Source of the DNA: Microcaldota archaeon
GTDB taxonomy: Archaea; Micrarchaeota; Micrarchaeia; Micrarchaeales; CABMGC01
Length of the DNA stretch: 45,008 nt
NCBI GenBank assembly: GCA_028867335.1
Contig: JAGWGN010000007.1
Span: 1 to 45,008, forward strand
Direction: 5' to 3'
In this document: piece by piece, positions 39,950-45,008 of the stretch
How the letters are laid out: each line of letters starts with the position of its first letter
Numbering within the stretch: position 1 is the stretch's first letter
Program-made: the position numbers and the translations under genes
Notes under the pieces: model-generated
What the model saw: the letters and a program-made list of their open reading frames with translations, nothing else
Databases searched by the model: none
Told to the model about the DNA's origin: nothing

Positions 39950-40578
39950 TTGCTCACTATAAGTTTTATCTGCTCTCCATCTTTTAATATTATATTTCTA
40001 TAATTTCCGCTATATAGCGTATTGTCAACATAAGCTGTTATGGAATTATTGAACAGTGACTGCACATTATGGCTTGGTCCATAGTTTCCATAGTATTGAG
40101 TTTTGTTCCATACGTCAATAAATTGTCCTAGTGTGTAATTTGAAACTGTGGGCGATTCAAGATGTATTGTGCCTGTTGAATCGTGAGTGTGGAGCCAGTA
40201 GAGGCAAGAGCTTTTTATGCCTATCTGCGGCACTGTAACATTATTGCCGTTATACACAATGCTTAAATGCGGATGTATGTGAATTACGCTGCCTTCGAAG
40301 GAATTACATTGAATGCCATCTACGGTCTGTGCATTTACGACAGAAGGCGTCGAAGTTAAAAAGAAAATAATAATCGCAACAAAAACTGCTACTCCTGCAA
40401 GGGCCGATGTCTTTCTATTTACAATTCCACCTGACAATTTAGAGGTGATGCTGCTTGCTTTTGCTACAGTTCTTGAAGTCTCTTGGGAATCAATAATATT
40501 GTGTTTATCCTTAAGGTGCTGCAGTAAAGAGATATCAGAGCCGAATTCTTGGCCGCATTTATCACATCTTAGAGTCAT
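39946..40578 (-). CDS. C2H2 zinc finger - membrane helix - HIHPH extracytoplasmic protein
   Basis: The protein has 210 residues. Residues 5-26 are a classic C2H2 finger (CDKC then LLQHLKDKH; C5, C8, H21, H26) on the inner side. A membrane helix runs from about 58 to 75. The outer domain holds SVIHIHPHLSIVYNGNNV (H100, H102, H104), then CLYWLHTHDSTGTIHLESP (C125, H130, H132, H139), a His/Cys set well suited to copper. A GTG at 40590 would add MCNC; ATG 40578 is preferred. The pairing of an inner finger with an outer His cluster suggests sensing or an anchor. The family has no function that I know of. Confidence 0.7.
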   Translation of the reverse strand: MTLRCDKCGQEFGSDISLLQHLKDKHNIIDSQETSRTVAKASSITSKLSGGIVNRKTSALAGVAVFVAIIIFFLTSTPSVVNAQTVDGIQCNSFEGSVIHIHPHLSIVYNGNNVTVPQIGIKSSCLYWLHTHDSTGTIHLESPTVSNYTLGQFIDVWNKTQYYGNYGPSHNVQSLFNNSITAYVDNTLYSGNYRNIILKDGEQIKLIVSK

Positions 40579-40592
40579 ACAATTACACACTT

Positions 40593-41099
40593 TTATTTTG
40601 TCTTAACCTTGCAAATGGGTTCGGAAAATTTATTTAGATAATATCCTATTGCTGCGAGGTTAAAAATTATTAATGCCCCAAAAATATATGGATTGTAGTT
40701 TTTTAAAAATGAGATAAATGTTAATACGTTGGGGCTGCTTATGCCTGCCGCTGTTGCTACTACAGCTGGAAAAGTAGTAGTGCAGCCGCATAAGCCGGTA
40801 CCTGATGCTAGAGTAGCAAAGCTTGTAGCAGTTCCTGAGGTCTTTGCGTTGTTTCTTATTGTGTTTTTTATGGAATATATCGCAATTGTCAGCGCAATTG
40901 ATGAGGTAGCAACCAGCCCAAAAATCAGGAATCCTGAAGTCCTGACCATCACTGCTCCGCCGCCTTGGACATAGGCAAGATAAAGGAATAGACCATAATA
41001 TGCGACCGCCAAAAACAGGTTTAATGCAATGTATTTTGGCTTATAGATGCTTCTCATCACTGGGAGTACAGCATTGAAATATGATTTCTTCTTGTGCAT
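40593..41099 (-). CDS. Four-helix membrane protein with CGC motif (three-cysteine family)
   Basis: The protein has 168 residues and four hydrophobic segments (about 24-45, 54-76, 92-122, 128-153). C104 and C106 (GLCGCTTTFP) begin the third segment after a Ser/Thr/Gly stretch, and C163 (EPICK) follows the last. It is homologous to the protein at 21871-22383, with the same cysteine spacing. In both loci it is beside a secreted thioredoxin-fold protein. Likely roles are electron transfer across the membrane or metal passage; both are inference. It is spaced 14 bases from the next gene and 5 from the previous one. Confidence 0.75.
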   Translation of the reverse strand: MHKKKSYFNAVLPVMRSIYKPKYIALNLFLAVAYYGLFLYLAYVQGGGAVMVRTSGFLIFGLVATSSIALTIAIYSIKNTIRNNAKTSGTATSFATLASGTGLCGCTTTFPAVVATAAGISSPNVLTFISFLKNYNPYIFGALIIFNLAAIGYYLNKFSEPICKVKTK

Positions 41100-41104
41100 T
41101 AAAC

Positions 41105-41713
41105 TCAGCCACCGCAGCAGTCTTCAAGGTCAATTATATGCGCTACCTTAATCGCATCGAAATTGTAGGTTTTTATGAGATATTTTGCAAGTCCTGCGTG
41201 CGCATACCATGCCCAGCACTGGCAGCAGCACCAGCCATGATCAGCAGTAATGGTTGAAGCGTCATTAAATACTGCAGTCTGGCTTTGGTTCAGGGTTATA
41301 TTGTAATAATTAAGCATCTGCTTTACCTGCGCCACAGAAACATTGTACGGGTTTTGAGGTATTGCTGGTATATTTGTGTAGTTGTTCTTTAATTCGGTAA
41401 TTTGCTGCACGTAGTGGTTGTAGTCCATAGGGCTGCAACAGGAGCCCTGGAAGTAGGTGTTATTTGGCTGGGAGTTTACTGATTTATATATTGCAGCCAG
41501 ATTGCCCAAATATGCGCACTGATCGCTGGTAGCTTGGCTCAGCGCTTGAAACTGTAAATGCATCGAATTATCAGAAGCTGAGCTTTTTGAAAAAGATGGT
41601 GTTGAAGATGAATTCATTAACATGAATCCAGCTATTACGGCAACTACGGCGACTGCTAAAATTGCCAAAACAGTTATATTTCTCTTTTTAAAACTAATTA
41701 TTTCCTCATTCAT
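41105..41713 (-). CDS. Membrane-anchored cysteine-rich extracytoplasmic protein (WCCCQC motif)
   Basis: The protein has 202 residues: membrane helix at about 13-33, then an outer domain with nine cysteines: C66, the pair C92-C93, the cluster C162-C163-C164 and C166 in DHGWCCCQCWAWYAHAGLAK, and a C-terminal CCGG (C199, C200). H159 and H172 flank the cluster. It is a paralogue of the protein at 38960-39949. The density of vicinal cysteines fits metal (Cu, Hg, As) binding or disulphide relay. A purine-rich AGGGGG ribosome site precedes the ATG. Confidence 0.7.
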   Translation of the reverse strand: MNEEIISFKKRNITVLAILAVAVVAVIAGFMLMNSSSTPSFSKSSASDNSMHLQFQALSQATSDQCAYLGNLAAIYKSVNSQPNNTYFQGSCCSPMDYNHYVQQITELKNNYTNIPAIPQNPYNVSVAQVKQMLNYYNITLNQSQTAVFNDASTITADHGWCCCQCWAWYAHAGLAKYLIKTYNFDAIKVAHIIDLEDCCGG

Positions 41714-41752
41714 TTTTAAACCCCCTGCTTAGATAATATCATTTTAAGGCCA

Positions 41753-42523
41753 TTATGCAGCTGATAGCTGTTTATCAATATTTTGTTGTATAGCATAATA
41801 GGGCTGCGCACCTGTAATCTGCACGTATCCTTTTTTACTATTGCCTATGAAGAATGTAGGTGTTCCGCTCACACCGCTGCTCTGCCCTAATTGTGTTAAA
41901 TTTTGAACTCGCGACTGATACTTCTGGCTGTCTAAACATGAGTTGAATTGTTGAGCATTGAGGCCTGCTATATTAGTGGCTAAGGCTTTGACCTTATCTG
42001 CTGTTGCCCATCCAGAATTTTCTGTTCCTTGGTGAGAATACATGTAATCGTGATATTCATAATATTTCCCTTGATCGCTTGCACACCATGCTCCCTGACC
42101 TAAGGTTTGTGAATCTGGCCCTAAGAATTGGAAATCTAAGAAGTAGAATTTTATTTTTCCGGTATTGGTGTAATTCTGCATTACTTGTGGCTCGCTTTGC
42201 TGAAAGAACCTTTCACAGAAAGGACATTGATAATCGCCGAATTCTACAAAGTTTATTGTTGAGGAGTTAGAGCCTCTAAATGGCGCATAGGAAGGTATTG
42301 CAAGGTTTGTACTTCCTGAACTTGCACTGTTTCCTCCGCCCGAGCCGCTCGATCCTCCTGGAATACTTGTTGTTGGAATGCTTACCGTTCCTGTCCCAGA
42401 AAGCGTAGGCGGTGCCTTGCTTGCTGGAGAGCCTCCAATGAACCAGTTAGTTACAAAACCGGCTAGAAATCCTACCATCAAAAAAGCAACGGCAATCATT
42501 TTAACGTAAGTGGTCCTTTTCAT
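41753..42523 (-). CDS. DsbA-like thiol-disulphide oxidoreductase, membrane-anchored
   Basis: The protein has 256 residues from ATG 42523: a membrane anchor (about 9-28), a Ser/Gly/Pro-rich linker to about residue 85, then a DsbA/thioredoxin domain beginning NFVEFGDYQCPFCERFF with the CPFC active site (C100, C103). The helical insert (GQGAWCASDQGKYYEYHDYM) and the cis-Pro loop (SGVSGTPTFFIGN) are typical. It forms or isomerises disulphides in exported proteins. The frame is open further upstream to 42634, but that part contains the promoter. It is the first gene of the five-gene operon and probably acts on the cysteine-rich products downstream. Confidence 0.88.
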   Translation of the reverse strand: MKRTTYVKMIAVAFLMVGFLAGFVTNWFIGGSPASKAPPTLSGTGTVSIPTTSIPGGSSGSGGGNSASSGSTNLAIPSYAPFRGSNSSTINFVEFGDYQCPFCERFFQQSEPQVMQNYTNTGKIKFYFLDFQFLGPDSQTLGQGAWCASDQGKYYEYHDYMYSHQGTENSGWATADKVKALATNIAGLNAQQFNSCLDSQKYQSRVQNLTQLGQSSGVSGTPTFFIGNSKKGYVQITGAQPYYAIQQNIDKQLSAA

Positions 42524-42575
42524 CGTTATGGTTTCAGAGTCTGCTATAGTATCACTTCTAACCGTTTTTATTGGT

Positions 42576-42620
42576 ATATATTTTATAGGTATATAAAGCT
42601 TTGCATATTTTGTAAAGCTT
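42576..42620 (-). promoter_or_regulatory. Promoter of the five-gene metal/thiol operon
   Basis: On the minus strand, two TATA-like boxes (ctttatatacc and ctataaaatatat) lie about 55-75 bases before ATG 42523. Just upstream, taaagctt occurs twice (42594-42601 and 42613-42620), each copy centred on the palindrome AAGCTT, a possible operator overlapping the TATA box. No TACAnnTGTA-type BlaI/CopY box was seen. Confidence 0.4.
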
Positions 42621-42653
42621 CTTAACATTTGCATAAAATGCTACTACAATTTT

Positions 42654-42845
42654 GTGAGGAAACACATGTCCCTAGGAATGACGCCTGCGGAAAAGGCAGG
42701 CCTAATCGAATACAATGGCGAAAAATCTGAGATGGACAGATGGAAATTCCTGATAAAACGGGCATCAGAGTGCATCAATTCCTCTTTAACGTTGATATCA
42801 ACCGTATTGTGGTACGGTGCCAAATGCTACCTATCAACAAAGTAA
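42654..42845 (+). pseudogene. 3' remnant of a transposase
   Basis: The 63-codon frame begins KHMSLGMTPAEKAGLIEYNG, which matches the C-terminal end of rve/IS6-like DDE transposases (normally ...RPHMSLGxTPAExAG...). Everything upstream of that motif, including the catalytic residues, is missing, and the rest (LTLISTVLWYGAKCY) is unlike the family. It lies between the two arms of the metal/thiol island and suggests past transposition there. Confidence 0.6.
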
Positions 42846-42857
42846 TTTATATTTATA
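42844..42857 (+). promoter_or_regulatory. TATA box of the BlaI/CopY-like gene
   Basis: The tract aatttatatttata is centred some 24 bases before ATG 42874, which fits a leaderless transcript. Confidence 0.5.
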
Positions 42858-42873
42858 CAATCAAATTCATTTT

Positions 42874-43227
42874 ATGAAAGAGGGGAAATTTGATAAATTT
42901 CTAAGCCCTTTAGAGGATGTTGTAGTTAACGTGCTATTTTCGAAAAAAGAGCTTACGAGCAGGGAGATCTTCAGATTATTAAAGAAAAAGGGTAGTCGGG
43001 TTGCGCTTACAAGCATTGCCGTCACTCTTGATAGGCTGCATTCTAAGGGATTAGTTACAAGAAGAATGGAGACGTGTAGGGGCGGCTTTAGGTACGTTTA
43101 TACAGTCAGGGGAAATAAAAATGACGTATACAGACTGATTCTTGGCAGGACAGTTGATAGGCTAATGAAAAGATTTGGTCCAATAGCTGCGAGCTACTTC
43201 AACGAAAAATTCGGAAAAGGTGTGTGA
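42874..43227 (+). CDS. BlaI/MecI/CopY-family repressor
   Basis: The protein has 117 residues. The winged helix is typical of the family: LSPLEDVVVNVLFSKKELTS, then IFRLLKKKGSRVALTSIAVT (recognition helix), then LDRLHSKGLVTRRMETCRGG (wing with C68) and FRYVYTV. The C-terminal helical part (about 85-117) would dimerise and is where BlaI proteins are cut. ATG 42874 is chosen because of the TATA box; an in-frame start at 42817 is unlikely. The next gene, a membrane metalloprotease, starts directly after the stop (TGAATG). The pair mirrors BlaI-BlaR1, here beside a copper-type ATPase. Confidence 0.83.
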   Translation: MKEGKFDKFLSPLEDVVVNVLFSKKELTSREIFRLLKKKGSRVALTSIAVTLDRLHSKGLVTRRMETCRGGFRYVYTVRGNKNDVYRLILGRTVDRLMKRFGPIAASYFNEKFGKGV

Positions 43228-43977
43228 ATGGATATAATTCTATATATATTAACGTGCATTTGGACATTTATATCGAATCCATTTTATGGATTCGTTGTGT
43301 TTTTAGCAATCTCTTTGGCAATTGCTACAGTTTTTGCAATAAACAACAGAACAACAAATCCGCATAAAATGACCAGATTGACGTATGTACATTTGGCAGC
43401 TATCTTCACGCCTATTCTTTTGTTTGGAGGCCATATGAATTGCAGCGGAGGGCTACTTGCATGTGGTATGCCAGCTATAATTTCACAGTTTATTTTAGGC
43501 TCGTTTTTGGCCACAATTATAAGCGTATATCTGATATTGCCGATGGTCTATCCTATTTTATACAGGGCTAGAAGGATAGCAGAGGGTAGATTGTATGAGA
43601 GGTTAAACACACTATCTGCAACTTTAGATTTGAAAACACCAAAATTGTACGTAGCAGATTGTGGTTTGCCCATTTCGTTTTCTGTTTCTGGAGTAAGGCC
43701 AGCAGTGTTTATTTCTGTTGCAATGTTGGAATTGATGAAAGAGAGGGAGTTGGATGCAATCTTTGTCCATGAGCTTACACATATTAGAAATTCGACACCA
43801 AACTTGAAATCTTTAGTGTCAGTTGCAAGATTATTTTCTCCGCTTTATATGCTGGTAAGAGCTGATGAAATTCTCCAGAGAGAAGAGCTGCACGCTGACA
43901 TATCAGTTCTTCAAATAAGTTCTTTGTCACCATACCTCTATTCAGCAAAGGCAAAGATCAGTGCTGTAAATATTTAG
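43228..43977 (+). CDS. BlaR1-like membrane metallopeptidase (M56/M48)
   Basis: The protein has 249 residues. Membrane segments are at about 5-35, 50-70 and 85-110, followed by a zinc-protease domain with HELTH (H181, E182, H185) and a likely third ligand in REELHAD. The segment FGGHMNCSGGLLACGMP (H69, M70, C72, C79, M81) between helices is rich in soft metal ligands and could be the signal-binding site. Unlike BlaR1 it has no C-terminal penicillin-binding domain. Expected role: on sensing metal, cleave the co-encoded repressor. The exact family (M56 or M48) is not certain. Confidence 0.75.
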   Translation: MDIILYILTCIWTFISNPFYGFVVFLAISLAIATVFAINNRTTNPHKMTRLTYVHLAAIFTPILLFGGHMNCSGGLLACGMPAIISQFILGSFLATIISVYLILPMVYPILYRARRIAEGRLYERLNTLSATLDLKTPKLYVADCGLPISFSVSGVRPAVFISVAMLELMKERELDAIFVHELTHIRNSTPNLKSLVSVARLFSPLYMLVRADEILQREELHADISVLQISSLSPYLYSAKAKISAVNI

Positions 43978-44009
43978 ATAAATTTAAGAGGTTTATTTAT
44001 GTTGATTTC

Positions 44010-44156
44010 ATGAGGGATCTAGTTTGTGGAATGGAAGTAAGCGAGAGCAGCAAATTTGCAAGCAGCTATAAAGGCAGAAAATATTATTTCTGCTCAGGCA
44101 AATGCAAGGAAGCCTTTGACAAAAGCCCTGATAAGTACGCCAAGGCAGATGATTAG
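44010..44156 (+). CDS. Stand-alone YHS/TRASH-type metal-binding protein, 48 residues
   Basis: Too short for usual gene calling. It begins MRDLVCGMEVSES, then YKGRKYYFCSGKCKEAFDKS, the YHS/TRASH pattern with C6, C28 and C32. The same module opens the P-type ATPase two genes downstream. Such small proteins are metallochaperones or sensors in archaeal copper operons. The next gene starts 3 bases after its stop. Confidence 0.8.
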   Translation: MRDLVCGMEVSESSKFASSYKGRKYYFCSGKCKEAFDKSPDKYAKADD

Positions 44157-44159
44157 CTA

Positions 44160-44309
44160 ATGGAATACCAATGCAGCGTGTGCGGTTTGCATTATAAAGA
44201 GGGGGAGCTGGCTCGCAGATGCTACAGGTGGTGCTCTGCGCACAACAGCTGCAACCTTGGGATAGCAAGAAATTCCTTGGAAGCGAGCAGGAGCAGAAAG
44301 CGAGAGTGA
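44160..44309 (+). CDS. Small Cys/His-rich protein of copper operon type, 49 residues
   Basis: Metal ligands are evenly placed: C5, C8, H11, C21, C25, H28, C31 in CSVCGLHYKEGELARRCYRW then CSAHNSCNLGI. Proteins of this pattern occur beside copper ATPases in archaea; the function is not known to me. It lies 4 bases before the ATPase ATG. Confidence 0.7.
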   Translation: MEYQCSVCGLHYKEGELARRCYRWCSAHNSCNLGIARNSLEASRSRKRE

Positions 44310-44313
44310 ATCA

Positions 44314-45008
44314 ATGGCAACAGACCCTATTTGCGGAATGTACGTGAATGAGGCAGAGTCCAAGCTGACCGGCGAGAGGAGCGGCAGAAAATACTATTTC
44401 TGCAGCGTGAACTGCAGACTGCAGTTCGAGAAGCCTGAGAAGGAAATGTCTATGCTGAAAACGGCCCTGCTTGTTTCGTGGCCGCTTACCATAATCGTAG
44501 CTGTATTGACATATGCGCTCCAGATAGCATATGCAAACTACATAATGTTCGTACTCGCTGGCATTGTCCAGTTCTATGCAGGCTCTAGGTTCTATGCTAG
44601 TACTCTCGATGCCATAAAGAACAAGTCAGCCAACATGGACACTCTGATAGCTATAGGCACTAGTGCGGCTTGGGCTTACAGCACCATAGTTACCTTTATG
44701 CCCAGAGCTTTCCCAACAGGAGGCGTTTATTTCGACACATCAACAATCATAATATCGCTAATACTGACCGGAACGTATATGCAGAGGCTTGCGGAGTCTC
44801 GTGCATCAAATGCGATTTCTGCCCTCATATCATTGCAGCCCAAGATAGCGCACATAATTAAAGGGAATAAGGTTATAGACAAACCGATTGAGGAGATAGT
44901 GCCAGGGGACTTATTGCTTGTCAAACCTGGGGAAAAAATTCCTACAGATTCGATTGTCGTAGATGGGGAGAGCTCTATTGATGAATCTATGATTACAGGA
45001 GAAAGCAT
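44314..45008 (+). CDS. copA: Heavy-metal (copper-type) P1B ATPase, 5' part
   Basis: Metal export or import pump, of which the first 231 residues lie in the window; the gene continues beyond it. An N-terminal YHS domain (DPICGMYV, then SGRKYYFCSVNCRLQFE, about 1-40) replaces the usual HMA domain. Membrane helices follow (about 50-70, 75-95, 110-130, 140-160), then the actuator domain with PGDLLLVKPGEKIPTDSIVV and the phosphatase motif TGES at the window edge. The CPC/CPH metal motif and the phosphorylated Asp lie outside, so copper is inferred from the YHS domain and the neighbours. Confidence 0.92.
   Translation, partial: MATDPICGMYVNEAESKLTGERSGRKYYFCSVNCRLQFEKPEKEMSMLKTALLVSWPLTIIVAVLTYALQIAYANYIMFVLAGIVQFYAGSRFYASTLDAIKNKSANMDTLIAIGTSAAWAYSTIVTFMPRAFPTGGVYFDTSTIIISLILTGTYMQRLAESRASNAISALISLQPKIAHIIKGNKVIDKPIEEIVPGDLLLVKPGEKIPTDSIVVDGESSIDESMITGES

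Noticed and set aside
22408-41741. Recurring ttagataatatc at about 22409, 40633 and 41729
   Set aside because: One copy is inside a coding region as ordinary codons and the sequence is AT-rich; no common position relative to starts, so probably chance.
42570-42900. BlaI/CopY operator (TACAnnTGTA)
   Set aside because: Only tacaattttgtg with the wrong spacing was found; not enough to call an operator.

Overview
The window is archaeal and gene-dense. It carries the two subunits of the archaeal replicative polymerase PolD, a group II chaperonin (thermosome), archaeal-type SecY, ribosomal proteins L34e and L14e, archaeal AdkA and CMP kinase, AglB oligosaccharyltransferase, type II methionine aminopeptidase and a geranylgeranyl reductase for isoprenoid lipids. 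TATA-like boxes often sit 25-30 bases before the start codon, so many transcripts are probably leaderless; GGTG-type Shine-Dalgarno sites occur inside operons. A minimal tRNA intron in the T-loop, a pilin-like leader with the SAMEYLMTYGWAI signature and a one-repeat TBP suggest a DPANN lineage, most likely Micrarchaeota (ARMAN-like). That placement is inference.

Layout. 1-6.9 kb: a truncated unknown gene, geranylgeranyl reductase, AglB plus a glycosyltransferase (N-glycosylation), phosphopantetheine adenylyltransferase, a half-length TBP and a winged-helix protein. 7-11.9 kb: thermosome, adkA, an EMC3/YidC-like insertase, rpl34e, cmk, rpl14e and a DMT transporter, which is the conserved tail of the archaeal ribosomal superoperon with the thermosome where secY often lies. 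11.9-20.8 kb: a pilin-anchored LamG protein, a class III aminotransferase, the DP1-DP2 operon, UPF0147, an intron-containing tRNA-Arg(TCT) and a TatD nuclease. 20.9-25.5 kb: a DUF929 thioredoxin-fold protein with a cysteine-containing membrane partner, a V4R protein, SecY and pyrophosphatase. 25.5-31 kb: accessory genes (tandem ankyrin genes, unknowns, tRNA-Arg(TCG), a MarR-like protein, PRC-barrel, RNase HII with no standard start codon, GNAT). 31.2-34.1 kb: nrdR and class II ribonucleotide reductase behind two NrdR-box-like palindromes.

34.1-45 kb is visibly more AT-rich in several stretches and looks acquired. It holds a zincin-like protein and a GRDP-like protein, methionine aminopeptidase with an RBBP9-like hydrolase, a phosphatase remnant cut off at an insertion sequence (SWIM-finger DDE transposase, tiny RHH gene, iterons), and then a metal/thiol island. 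One arm of the island is a five-gene operon of secreted or membrane proteins (DsbA-like, two CC...C.H proteins, a three-cysteine membrane protein, and a zinc-finger/His-rich membrane protein). The other arm, transcribed away from it, is a BlaI/CopY-type repressor, a membrane metalloprotease, two tiny cysteine proteins and a copper-type P-ATPase that runs off the window. The most novel-looking items are the half TBP, the operon with its three-cysteine membrane family found at two loci, the tRNA T-loop intron, the NrdR boxes in an archaeon, and the AUC start of RNase HII.
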